The notes under the pieces were generated by a model. The model saw nothing but the letters and a program-made list of their open reading frames with translations. It did not search any database and had not been told where the DNA came from. DNA of 64,000 nt, taken from Actinomadura violacea (GTDB lineage Bacteria; Actinomycetota; Actinomycetes; Streptosporangiales; Streptosporangiaceae). The position numbers were made by a program, and so were the translations under genes. The stretch is from assembly GCF_017573465.1 (NCBI RefSeq), contig NZ_JAGEPF010000028.1:62001-126000 (forward strand), given 5' to 3'. This document shows positions 1 through 7,477 of the stretch, one piece after another (position 1 is the stretch's first letter; the number at the start of each line of letters is the position of its first letter).

Positions 1-719
1 GCGACGGCGCGCCCGCCGCGGCGCGCGCCGCCGTGCGCGCCCTCCTCACCGAACTCCGCATGCCGCCGGACGCGGCGCACGACGCGAAGGTGATCGTTTC
101 CGAGCTCGCCACCAACGCGGTCCTGCACTCCGGCCGCGCCCGCGGACTCCCGCCCGCGGGCGGGCTCGAGCTCTGGGCCCATCTGCGGTGGCGGACGCGG
201 CCCGAGATCGTCGTCACCGTGTTCGACCCCGGCCCGTGGCCGGGACCCGGCGTCTTCGCGGCGCCGCGTTCCGCCCCGCCAGGTGCCCTCGGCGGCCGGG
301 GACTCCAGGTCGTGGACGCACTGACCGCCGCGGCGGGCGGCCGCTGGGGCGGCCACCCGACTCGGTCCCGGCTCGGCGCCCGGCCGGCACCCGGCAAGGC
401 CGTCTTCTTCTCCCTGCCGCTCCCGGACGGCGCCGCCCCCGGACCTCTCGCGGGACTGCGCCCCGCCGAACGGATCGGCGCGCTGCTCGTGGCCCGCGGG
501 CTTGAGCCCGTCCTGACCGGCGGGCCCGAGGCGACCGAGCTGAGCGTCCCGGACGGGCCGTCCTGCCGCGTCGTTACCGGCCGGCTGACGTGCACCTTTC
601 CGGGCTCTGCGCCCGTCGGCCACCCGGCGGCCGACGCCGTCGAGGTCGCCGAGCAGATCGTCCGCTGGCACGAGGAGAAGGCCGCGGCCGTCGTCCCGGC
701 CCCGCGGCCCGGCGCCTGA
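1..719 (+). CDS. RsbW-like ATP-binding protein (anti-sigma/HATPase domain), 5' end outside the window
   Basis: The reading frame is open to the left edge, so the true start probably lies upstream; GTG at 33 is only the first start codon visible. The protein has the GHKL N-box (ELATNAVLHSG) near residue 30 and a D-x-G segment (FDPGPWPG) that fits the ADP-binding loop. In actinomycetes these are stand-alone serine-kinase-like regulators that bind sigma or anti-anti-sigma factors. The C-terminal ~90 residues extend beyond the usual ~140-residue domain and show no motif I recognise. It is followed closely by a convergent GntR gene. Confidence 0.8.
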   Translation, partial: DGAPAAARAAVRALLTELRMPPDAAHDAKVIVSELATNAVLHSGRARGLPPAGGLELWAHLRWRTRPEIVVTVFDPGPWPGPGVFAAPRSAPPGALGGRGLQVVDALTAAAGGRWGGHPTRSRLGARPAPGKAVFFSLPLPDGAAPGPLAGLRPAERIGALLVARGLEPVLTGGPEATELSVPDGPSCRVVTGRLTCTFPGSAPVGHPAADAVEVAEQIVRWHEEKAAAVVPAPRPGA

Positions 720-741
720 CGACCGTCCGCCTGCTTCGCCG

Positions 742-1413
742 TCAGGACCGGTGCCGCTCCGGGTGGTCCGCCCAGATCCCGCGGATGTGCTCCAGATGGC
801 GCCGCATCAGCGCGCCCGCCGCCTCGGCATCGCCCGCCGCGACCAGCTCCAGCAGCTCCTCGTGCTCGCGCGCCGACGGCTCCAGCTCGCCGCGCTCGGC
901 GAGGCGCGGCACCCCGTACAGCCGGGACTTGCGGCGCAGCTCGCCCACCAGCCCGACCAGCTGCGCGTTCGCCGCCAGCGACAGCAGCTCCAGGTGGAAG
1001 CGGTGGTCCGCCTCGATGTAGCCGCGCATGTCGCGGCGGCCGGCGGCCTCGACGATCCGCCCGGCGAGCGGCGCCAGCTCCCGGACCCGCCCGGGCGGCG
1101 CGGTCCGCGCCACCCGCGCCACCGTCGGCACCTCGATCAGCGCGCGCACCTCGGTGATCTCGTCGAGGTCCCGGTCGGACAGCTCGGTGACCCGGAACCC
1201 CTTGTTGCGGATCGCACTGACCAGGCCCTCCTTCGCCAGGTCGAGCATCGCCTCGCGGACGGGCGTCGCCGAGACGCCGAACCCGGACGCCAGCAGCGGC
1301 GCCGAGTACACCACGCCCGGCCGCATCTCCCCGGTGACGATCGCCGCCCGCAGCGCGCGGGCGACCTGCTCGCGCACGTTCGGGCGCGCACCGGTCGGCG
1401 GCTCAAGCTCCAT
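742..1413 (-). CDS. GntR family transcriptional regulator, FCD (FadR) subfamily
   Basis: The 223-residue protein has an N-terminal winged helix (about residues 8-70, with GEMRPGVVYSAPLLASGFGV and the TPVREAML recognition region) followed by an all-helical FCD ligand domain containing D-x3-H (ADHRFHLELL) and a late REHEELL segment that supply metal or ligand contacts in this family. ATG at 1413 is chosen over upstream starts because a GGGAGAG ribosome site precedes it and the winged helix begins soon after. No metabolic gene is adjacent, so the ligand cannot be predicted. It probably regulates itself through the repeats just upstream. Confidence 0.85.
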   Translation of the reverse strand: MELEPPTGARPNVREQVARALRAAIVTGEMRPGVVYSAPLLASGFGVSATPVREAMLDLAKEGLVSAIRNKGFRVTELSDRDLDEITEVRALIEVPTVARVARTAPPGRVRELAPLAGRIVEAAGRRDMRGYIEADHRFHLELLSLAANAQLVGLVGELRRKSRLYGVPRLAERGELEPSAREHEELLELVAAGDAEAAGALMRRHLEHIRGIWADHPERHRS

Positions 1414-1461
1414 GATTCGCTCTCCCGTCCGGGCAGGCCGCCCGCCTCGTCCCGCCTCCGC

Positions 1462-1512
1462 CGTCCACGCCACCGTGGACGTCAGAAGACATGCAGTGCT
1501 GCACGAAGACAT
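1462..1512. promoter_or_regulatory. Candidate operator region of the GntR gene
   Basis: Upstream of the GntR start are a 7-bp inverted repeat CGTCCAC/GTGGACG (1462-1468 and 1475-1481), a palindrome TGCAG-TG-CTGCA (1492-1503), and two direct copies of GAAGACAT (1485-1492 and 1505-1512) spaced 20 bp. Symmetric sites of this size are typical of dimeric GntR repressors, so autoregulation is likely. Which repeat is bound cannot be told from sequence. Confidence 0.4.
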
Positions 1513-1573
1513 AGCGGACGATGAGCAACAGCGAAAGAGCCGGCGCTGCCGCTACCGGCCACGAGGGCCCGCT

Positions 1574-2284
1574 TCAGCCCAGCGCGACCGTCAGGATCGG
1601 CGCGCTGGTCGGCTGAGGGGAGCCGCCCTCGGGTTCGACTGTGACGCCGAGGCGCCGCGCGTCGCCGAGGCCCGGTGTGATGACGGTGCGTGCCTTGCCC
1701 GTCAGGTCTGGCGTTCCTGCGGAGCGCGGCGCGGTGCGGCCGAGCCACCACATCTGGTAGGTCTTCGTCGGCGGCAGATGCCGCAGCCCGGACGTGGTGA
1801 CGACGGCCTTGCCGAGCGAGCGCGACGAGACGACGGTGACGGTCGCGGCGCCTTGCGCGCGAGTGCTGGAGGTGTCGGCGTCCGGTGCCGTCAGCACGGC
1901 GGTGACCTGCCGGTTCAGGGCCTGTGCATGCTCGGCGGCCCGGTGGGAGCGCCACGCCGCGCCGCCGCCGATGAGCGCCAGGACCAGGAACGCCGCGGCG
2001 GCGAGCCAGGGCAGCCCGCCGGTGCGGAGCGAGGGCAGGCGGCGGGTGAGCGGCGGGGGCGACTGCCGGGTCCGGGCGATCTCGGCCAGGACGCGTCCGC
2101 GCAACCGCTCCGGCGGGCGGCGAGACGCGGCGGCCGCCAGCCGGGCCGCGGTCTCGCGGAGTCCGGCGGTCTCGCCGGCGCAGGCCGGGCAGCCGGACAG
2201 GTGGCGTTCGAAGCGGCGGCGTTCCGGACCGGTGAGGGCGTCCAGGACGTAGGGGCCGGTCAGGTCGAGCGGGTCGTGGGTCAT
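1574..2284 (-). CDS. rskA: Anti-sigma-K factor RskA-like
   Basis: This 236-residue single-pass membrane protein has an N-terminal anti-sigma domain with a zinc-type H-x3-C-x2-C motif (FERHLSGCPACAGE, about residues 25-38), one transmembrane helix (about residues 100-120, PWLAAAAFLVLALIGGG) and an extracytoplasmic C-terminal RskA domain ending with the conserved TVALG-type tail. It holds its cognate sigma factor at the membrane until regulated proteolysis releases it. Its ATG overlaps the sigma gene stop (ATGA at 2281-2284), so translation is coupled and the two proteins are made in a fixed ratio. Confidence 0.9.
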   Translation of the reverse strand: MTHDPLDLTGPYVLDALTGPERRRFERHLSGCPACAGETAGLRETAARLAAAASRRPPERLRGRVLAEIARTRQSPPPLTRRLPSLRTGGLPWLAAAAFLVLALIGGGAAWRSHRAAEHAQALNRQVTAVLTAPDADTSSTRAQGAATVTVVSSRSLGKAVVTTSGLRHLPPTKTYQMWWLGRTAPRSAGTPDLTGKARTVITPGLGDARRLGVTVEPEGGSPQPTSAPILTVALG

Positions 2285-2883
2285 GGCTGCACTCCCAGGC
2301 AGTCGCGCAGGCGGATGAGTCCGTCGCGCATCCGGGTCTTGACGGCGGCGAGGCCGACGCCGAGCAACTCCGCGACCTCCCGGTAGGTGTAGCCGCCGTA
2401 ATAGGCGAGCGTGATCGACTCGCGCTGCGTCGCGGTGAGCCCGCGCATGCAGCGGCGCACCTGCTGGTGCTCCAGCCGGGTGCCGACCTCTTCGGCGACC
2501 TCGTCGTACTCGCGCGACGGTGCGGTGGCGCGCCCCTCCCGATCGCGGTCGGCCTGGCTGGAGCGGACGCGGTCGACCGCGCGGCGGTGCGCCACGGTCA
2601 GAGCCCATGACGTCGCGCCGCCCCGGTCCGGGCGGTAGTGCGACGCCTTGCGCCACAGCTCGACCAGCACGTCCTGCGCGATCTCCTCCGCCTGCGCCGG
2701 GTCGCGCACGACCCGCAGCGCGACCCCGTAGACCGGCCCGGACAACCGCTCGTACACCTGCGCGAACGCGTCCTGGTCACCACGCGCGACGCGGGCCAGC
2801 AACTCGGCCAGGTCCGGGGGTTCCGCGCCGACCGCCCCTGCTCCGCGCGGCCGCGGTCCGTCGACCGGTTCGTTCATCTCCAC
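2281..2883 (-). CDS. sigK: ECF RNA polymerase sigma factor SigK
   Basis: This 200-residue ECF sigma factor has region 2 (about residues 40-105, DAFAQVYERLSGPVYGVALRVV then AEEIAQDVLVELWR) and region 4 (about residues 140-195, with YYGGYTYREVAELLGVGLAAVKTRMRDGL as its HTH in parts). Two cysteines, C145 and C195, lie exactly 50 residues apart, matching the spacing of the redox disulfide described for mycobacterial SigK (C133-C183). It pairs with the coupled RskA gene. The GTG at 2883 starts 7 nt after a -10-like element, suggesting a leaderless mRNA; ATG at 2877 is the alternative start. Confidence 0.92.
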   Translation of the reverse strand: MEMNEPVDGPRPRGAGAVGAEPPDLAELLARVARGDQDAFAQVYERLSGPVYGVALRVVRDPAQAEEIAQDVLVELWRKASHYRPDRGGATSWALTVAHRRAVDRVRSSQADRDREGRATAPSREYDEVAEEVGTRLEHQQVRRCMRGLTATQRESITLAYYGGYTYREVAELLGVGLAAVKTRMRDGLIRLRDCLGVQP

Positions 2884-2890
2884 CTAGGTG

Positions 2891-2917
2891 GTTCGGTGCC
2901 GGCGGGGCGAAGGATGG
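2891..2917 (-). promoter_or_regulatory. Putative SigK autoregulatory promoter (leftward)
   Basis: Read on the minus strand, CCATCC (2917-2912) and CCGAAC (2896-2891) are separated by 15 nt. CCATCC and CCGAAT are, from memory, the -35 and -10 elements of mycobacterial SigK promoters. The -10 element ends 7 nt before GTG 2883, so transcription would begin at or next to the start codon. Confidence 0.7.
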
Positions 2918-2942
2918 GTCCGGAACGCGGCGGAGATTCGAC

Positions 2943-2969
2943 CCATCCGCCGCCCGTCCGGCCCCGAAC
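2943..2969 (+). promoter_or_regulatory. Putative SigK promoter of the oxidoreductase-fasciclin unit (rightward)
   Basis: On the plus strand, CCATCC (2943-2948) and CCGAAC (2964-2969) again have a 15-nt spacer, and again there are 7 nt between the -10 element and a GTG (2977). It is the mirror image of the leftward promoter, so SigK probably drives both directions from this 93-bp gap. Confidence 0.7.
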
Positions 2970-2976
2970 ACCGGAT

Positions 2977-4629
2977 GTGACGGGCGAACGAGCGACAGGA
3001 CCACTGCGGTGGGTGACCGCCGCGCTGTGCGGGCTCCTGGCAGCCGCGGCCGCGATGGGGATCGCGGAACTGGCGGCCGGTGTGCTCGGACGCACGTCAT
3101 CGTCACCGCTGCCGGCCGTCGGCGCGGGCTTCATCGACCTCACTCCGGTGTGGCTCAGGGACTTCGCGATCCGGCACTTCGGCGGCAACGACAAGGCCGT
3201 CCTGCTCATCGGGCTCGGAGCCGGGATCACCATCGCAGCGCTGGTCATCGGGCTGGTGAGCCGGATCCGGCTCGCCTGGGGCCTGGCAGGGCTCGCCGCC
3301 TTCGGGGCCATCGGGGTCATCGCGGCGCTGACCAGACCGGTCGCCGAACCGGTCGACGCGGTGCCTTCGGGGGTCGGCGCGCTCGCCGGCATGGCCGCCC
3401 TGACCCTGCTGGCGCGCAGCGCCCGCCCGTTCCTCATCGCGCCTCCCGCCATGGGCGAAGCCGCCCAGAGCACCGCTACCCCCGGCGATGGCGGCGCAAT
3501 CGAGGTCTCCGACGCCAAGGGCGGGCCGCAACGCCGCCCCAAGGACACCGAACCGGGTTCCTGCATCGACCGCCGCCGCGCGTTGCTGACCGGCGCCGGT
3601 GTGGTCGGTGTCGCCGCGGCGAGCGGTGCAGCGGGGCGGGTACTGCTGCACCGGGGCGACGTCTCGTCGGCCCGGGCGGACGTGCGGCTGCCGCGCCCGG
3701 CCAGCCCGGCCCGTCCGGTGCCGGCGGGTGCGCAGGTTCGGGCACCGGGCATGACACCGTTCCGCACGTCCGACCGGGACTTCTACCGGGTCGACACCGC
3801 GCTCACCCTGCCGCAGGTCGACCCGCGTGACTGGACGCTGCGGATCCACGGCATGGTCGCCCGGCCCGTCGAGCTTTCCTTCGAGGACCTGCTGCGGCAG
3901 GCGCTGATCGAACGCGACATCACCCTGTCGTGCGTGTCGAACCAGGTCGGCGGCGACCTGGCGGGCAACGCCCGCTGGCTCGGCGCGCCGCTGGCGCCGC
4001 TGCTGCGCCGGGCGGGGGTCCGCGGCGGCGCCGATCAGATCCTGTCCCGCTCGTCCGACGGGATGACGCTGTCCACTCCGATCGAGACGATCCTGGACGG
4101 ACGGGACGCGATGGTCGCCGTCGGGATGGACGGCGAGCCGCTCCCGATCGTCCACGGCTTCCCCGCGCGGCTCGTCGTCCCCGGTCTGTACGGCTACGTG
4201 TCGGCCACCAAATGGGTGGTCGACCTCAAGGTCACCCGCTTCGCGACCGACCGGGCCTACTGGACCAGGCGCGGCTACGCCGAGCGGGCGCCGGTCAAGA
4301 CGTTCTCCCGCATCGACGTGCCCAAGCCGCTGGCCACCGTCAGAGTGGGGCGGGTCGCCGTCGCCGGCACCGCGTGGGCGCAGCACCGCGGCATCGACGC
4401 CGTCGAATGGCAGGTCGACAACGGCCCCTGGCGGCAGGCGCTCCTCGCACCCGTCCCCGGTCTCGACACCTGGCGCCAATGGGTCGCCGAGTGGGACGCC
4501 GCGCCCGGCTCCCACACCCTGCGCTGCCGAGCCACCGACGGCACCGGCCACACCCAGCCCGAACACCGCACACCGCCGTTCCCGGACGGCGCGACCGGGT
4601 GGCATTCGGTGGTGGTCACCGTCACCTGA
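2977..4629 (+). CDS. Membrane-anchored molybdopterin-dependent oxidoreductase (sulfite-oxidase family)
   Basis: The 550-residue protein has four N-terminal hydrophobic helices (about residues 9-165), a fifth near residue 210 preceded by DRRRALLTG, then a sulfite-oxidase-type Mo-cofactor domain and a C-terminal Mo-co dimerisation domain. The cysteine in ITLSCVSNQVGG is the likely molybdenum ligand. The catalytic part should face the cell exterior. GTG 2977 is chosen because it lies 7 nt after the SigK-like -10 element; an ATG at 2914 would overlap the promoter. The fasciclin lipoprotein follows 52 bp downstream and is probably co-transcribed. The substrate is unknown. Confidence 0.88.
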   Translation: MTGERATGPLRWVTAALCGLLAAAAAMGIAELAAGVLGRTSSSPLPAVGAGFIDLTPVWLRDFAIRHFGGNDKAVLLIGLGAGITIAALVIGLVSRIRLAWGLAGLAAFGAIGVIAALTRPVAEPVDAVPSGVGALAGMAALTLLARSARPFLIAPPAMGEAAQSTATPGDGGAIEVSDAKGGPQRRPKDTEPGSCIDRRRALLTGAGVVGVAAASGAAGRVLLHRGDVSSARADVRLPRPASPARPVPAGAQVRAPGMTPFRTSDRDFYRVDTALTLPQVDPRDWTLRIHGMVARPVELSFEDLLRQALIERDITLSCVSNQVGGDLAGNARWLGAPLAPLLRRAGVRGGADQILSRSSDGMTLSTPIETILDGRDAMVAVGMDGEPLPIVHGFPARLVVPGLYGYVSATKWVVDLKVTRFATDRAYWTRRGYAERAPVKTFSRIDVPKPLATVRVGRVAVAGTAWAQHRGIDAVEWQVDNGPWRQALLAPVPGLDTWRQWVAEWDAAPGSHTLRCRATDGTGHTQPEHRTPPFPDGATGWHSVVVTVT

Positions 4630-4681
4630 CCCGGCTCGCACGAACTCAGAACCCATCCTTAACCGAAGCAAGGAGTTCACC

Positions 4682-5302
4682 ATGCACCGCACCCGCATCG
4701 CTGTCGGCGTCCTGGCCGCGGTCGCCGTCACCACCGGAGCGGCGGCCTGCTCCAGCAAGGACGACGGCAAGGACGGCGGCACCGCCGCCGCCCCGGCGAC
4801 CACCATGAGCAGCGCGCCGTCCGGCGACCAGCCGTTCGGCCCCGCCTGCTCGGCCGTCCCGGCGTCCGGCAAGGGCAGCTTCACCGGCATGTCCACCGAC
4901 CCGGTCGCGACCGCCGCGTCCAACAACCCGGTGCTGTCCACGCTGGTCGCGGCGGTGAAGAAGGCCGGCCTGGCCGACACGCTCAACTCGGGCGAGAACA
5001 TCACGGTGTTCGCGCCGACCAACGACGCGTTCAAGAAGATCCCCAAGGCGACGCTCGACAAGGTCCTGTCGGACAAGAAGACCCTCACCGGGATCCTGAC
5101 CTACCACGTCGTCGGCCAGCCGATCGCCCCAGGCCGGCTGTCGTCGGGTGACTTCAAGACCCTTAACGGCGCCATGCTGAAGACCAGCGGCTCCGGTGAG
5201 TCGTTCACGATCGGTGACGGCGCGCATGTGGTGTGCGGCAACGTCCACACCGCCAACGCGACCGTCTACATCATCGACAGCGTGCTGATGCCTCCCAAGT
5301 GA
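4682..5302 (+). CDS. Fasciclin (FAS1) domain lipoprotein, MPT83/MPT70-like
   Basis: The 206-residue protein begins with a lipoprotein signal (MHRTRIAVGVLAAVAV, cysteine in GAAACSSK near residue 23), then a low-complexity Ala/Thr linker and a FAS1 domain (about residues 70-205) with the typical NITVFAPTNDAFKKIP and TYHVV motifs and a terminal VYIIDSVLMP strand. FAS1 lipoproteins act as surface adhesion or interaction modules; MPT70 and MPT83 are classical SigK targets in mycobacteria, which fits the neighbouring sigK. It has a good AAGGAG ribosome site but no clear promoter of its own, so it is probably read from the upstream oxidoreductase promoter. Confidence 0.9.
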   Translation: MHRTRIAVGVLAAVAVTTGAAACSSKDDGKDGGTAAAPATTMSSAPSGDQPFGPACSAVPASGKGSFTGMSTDPVATAASNNPVLSTLVAAVKKAGLADTLNSGENITVFAPTNDAFKKIPKATLDKVLSDKKTLTGILTYHVVGQPIAPGRLSSGDFKTLNGAMLKTSGSGESFTIGDGAHVVCGNVHTANATVYIIDSVLMPPK

Positions 5303-5314
5303 TGCCGGCCGACA

Positions 5315-5352
5315 CGGCGGCCGGGCCCCGAAACGCACGGGTCCGGCCGCCG
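5315..5352. terminator. Stem-loop terminator between convergent units
   Basis: A 14-bp stem (5315-5328 with 5339-5352, one G-T pair) with a 10-nt loop follows the fasciclin stop and faces the end of the convergent flavin reductase gene. There is no U-tract, as is common in high-G+C actinomycetes. It can serve both directions. Confidence 0.7.
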
Positions 5353-5420
5353 GGGTACGGCTTGTTGAGGGGATGTGCCACCGAGCCGGTCGCCGACCTT
5401 TCAGTCGGCGTTTTCGGAGG

Positions 5421-5987
5421 TCAGAGCCAGTCGCCGGGGCGGACCCAGGTGATGAACTCCTCGTGCGGGACGGTGGGGACCGGCGCGCTCTCGGTCACCG
5501 TGTAGCCGCCCCGGTAGAACAGCAGCGGCCGGTCGGACGGGCCGGTGCCGAGGGCGGTCACCCGGCCGACGGCGATGACGTGGTCGCCGCCGTCGTGCAC
5601 GGCCTCCAGAATGCAGTCCAGCCAGGCCGGCACGGAGTCGAGCACCGGTGCGCCGCCGGGCGAGAGCCGCCAGCCGGTCGCGGTGAACTTGTCCGGCCGG
5701 CTGCGGCCGAACACCGTGCTCACCTCGCGCTGGGAATGGGCGAGGACGTTGACCGCGAAGTGCCCGGCCCGCTCGATCACCGGCCAGGTCCGGGAGGTGC
5801 TGGCGGGGCAGAAGAGCACCAGCGGCGGGTCCAGGGACAGCGCCGAGAACGACTGGCAGGCGAAGCCGGCGGGGCTGTCGCCGTCCATCGCCGTGACGAC
5901 GACTACTCCGGTGCAGAAGTGTCCGAGGACGTGGCGGAACGTAGCGGTGTCGGCCGGGTCGAGGGCGAGATCGGTCGGGTGGCTCAT
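5421..5987 (-). CDS. Flavin reductase component of a two-component monooxygenase (HsaB/HpaC-like)
   Basis: The 188-residue protein is a flavin-reductase-like split-barrel domain, with FRHVLGHFCTGVVVVTA at residues 17-33, FACQSFSALSLDPPLVLFCP in the flavin site and GDHVIAVGRV near residue 140. Such enzymes use NAD(P)H to supply free reduced FMN or FAD to an oxygenase partner, here the HsaA-like gene 28 bp upstream in the same operon. A GGAGG ribosome site sits 5 nt before the ATG. It most resembles HsaB of steroid degradation, but no other steroid-ring genes are in the window, so the substrate is open. Confidence 0.88.
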   Translation of the reverse strand: MSHPTDLALDPADTATFRHVLGHFCTGVVVVTAMDGDSPAGFACQSFSALSLDPPLVLFCPASTSRTWPVIERAGHFAVNVLAHSQREVSTVFGRSRPDKFTATGWRLSPGGAPVLDSVPAWLDCILEAVHDGGDHVIAVGRVTALGTGPSDRPLLFYRGGYTVTESAPVPTVPHEEFITWVRPGDWL

Positions 5988-6015
5988 GGCCGCCTCCTGT
6001 GCGTGGGCGGTGTGG

Positions 6016-7179
6016 TCACAACATGCCGGCGGTGACCTGCTCGCCGAACTCGCCGTCGCCGAACAGCTTCAGCGCCGCCTCGGGGTCGTTGGCCACGTGC
6101 ACGCGGGCGGCGTGGGCGTCCCGCCAGAACCGCTGGATCGGGGTGCCTTCGGCGAGCGCGGACGCGCCCGAGCTCTCGAACAGCCGGTCCACCGCGGCGA
6201 TCGAGCGCTCGGCCGCGCGCACCTGGTCGCGGCGCAGTCGCAGCCGCAGCGAGATCGGGATCGGCCGTCCCGCCTTGGCGGTGTCGAGCACCTCGCTGAT
6301 GTTGCGGGTGAGCTGCAGCCAGGCGGCGTCGATCTCGCTGCCGGCCTCGGCGACCCGCACCTTGACGAACGGATCGTCCTTCGCCTTCCCGCCGCCGAAA
6401 GCCCGCACCCGGGCGCGCTGGTGGTCCACGTGCGCGGCGTACGCGCCGGTGGCCATCCCCACCAGCGGGGTTGTGATGGTGGTCGTCATCAGCGAATACA
6501 GAGGCACCTTGTACAGGGCTGCGGTGTTGACCTCTTGGCCGGCGCACGTGCAGGCGAACGAGTCGCCGAACGGCAGCACCCGGTGCGCCGGGACGAACGC
6601 GTCCTCCACGACGATGTCGTTGCTGCCGGTACCGCGCAGCCCGACGGTGCGCCACACGTCGTCGACCCGGTAGTCGGAAGCCGGGACCAGGAACGCGACC
6701 CAGTCGGTGGGCTTGCCGCCGGCGTCAAGGACGAGCCCGCCGACGATGGCCGCACCTGCATGGTCGACCCCCGACGAGAAGCTCCACGTGCCCGACAGCC
6801 GGTAGCCGCCGTCCACGCGGACGGCCCGTCCGACCGGCGCGTAGGCGGAGGAGACCAGGGTGTCGGGCGCGTCGCCCCATACGTCGTCCTGTGCCCGTTC
6901 GGGGAAGGTGGCGAGGTGCCAGGCGTGCGCGCCCAGGACGGAGGCGACCCAGCCGGTGGAGCCGCACACGCTCGCGATCGCCTTCACGGCGGTGTAGAAG
7001 GGCACCAGGTCCGCCTCATACCCCCCGTACCGCTTGGGCTGGAGCAGCCTGAAGAACCCCGCCTCGCGCAGCAGCCGGACCGAGTCGTCCGGGACTCGCC
7101 GGGCGTCCTCGGTCTGTTGGGCGCGCTCCCGCAACGTCGGCAGCAGCGCCTGCACGGCTTCGAGGACCTGATCGCTCAT
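6016..7179 (-). CDS. Flavin-dependent monooxygenase, oxygenase subunit (HsaA-like, acyl-CoA dehydrogenase fold)
   Basis: The 387-residue protein has the acyl-CoA dehydrogenase fold used by group D aromatic hydroxylases: an N-terminal helical domain with GFFRLLQPKRYGGYE, a central barrel with TWSFSSGVDHAGAAIV, GLRGTGSNDIVVEDAFVP and a C-terminal four-helix bundle. It hydroxylates a phenol-type or related substrate using reduced flavin from the downstream HsaB-like reductase. ATG 7179 is chosen because GAGGG lies about 8 nt upstream and the alignment to HsaA-like proteins starts there. The gene is divergent from the epoxide hydrolase, suggesting a shared catabolic or detoxification role. Confidence 0.87.
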   Translation of the reverse strand: MSDQVLEAVQALLPTLRERAQQTEDARRVPDDSVRLLREAGFFRLLQPKRYGGYEADLVPFYTAVKAIASVCGSTGWVASVLGAHAWHLATFPERAQDDVWGDAPDTLVSSAYAPVGRAVRVDGGYRLSGTWSFSSGVDHAGAAIVGGLVLDAGGKPTDWVAFLVPASDYRVDDVWRTVGLRGTGSNDIVVEDAFVPAHRVLPFGDSFACTCAGQEVNTAALYKVPLYSLMTTTITTPLVGMATGAYAAHVDHQRARVRAFGGGKAKDDPFVKVRVAEAGSEIDAAWLQLTRNISEVLDTAKAGRPIPISLRLRLRRDQVRAAERSIAAVDRLFESSGASALAEGTPIQRFWRDAHAARVHVANDPEAALKLFGDGEFGEQVTAGML

Positions 7180-7252
7180 GGGGGAATCCCTCTTCTCTCG
7201 GAACACGGCGGCCGGTCTCGTGGAGACCGCGGGTGGTGCACCTGATAGTGGG

Positions 7253-7461
7253 ATACCGGTATGGGGGAGGGGTAATGCCGCTTTTCGTCGGCGCTATACC
7301 CGGTCCTGCATAGCTTCCTGGTCGCACGCCCGTAGTCCAGCCGCGCGTCCACGGGGCCGGCGACGGCGGTGGCCCACGGCAACGTGCGGCACTGCAGGTC
7401 GAGGTCTGAGCTTGGAACGGAATGATTTGTTCTGCTATTCTGGGAACAGAACGTTCCGTTC
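7253..7461. promoter_or_regulatory. Divergent control region with nested palindromes
   Basis: The 298-bp gap between the oxygenase and epoxide hydrolase holds a perfect decamer ATACCGGTAT (7253-7262) about 74 bp from the oxygenase start, and near the hydrolase start an inverted pair GAACGGAA (7415-7422) and TTCCGTTC (7454-7461) enclosing a second pair GTTCTG (7429-7434) and CAGAAC (7447-7452). These look like operators for a repressor that is not encoded next to them. Confidence 0.5.
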
Positions 7462-7477
7462 GGCAGAGGGGTAGAGC

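Noticed and set aside
2638..2976. Extension of the molybdopterin oxidoreductase frame upstream to 2638 or ATG 2914
   Set aside because: It would overlap sigK on the other strand and the SigK-like promoters; membrane helix 1 starts only after 2977.
4653..4668. CCATCC and CCGAAG directly before the fasciclin gene as a third SigK promoter
   Set aside because: The two elements are only 4 nt apart, not 15, so they cannot act as -35 and -10; co-transcription from 2943 is simpler.
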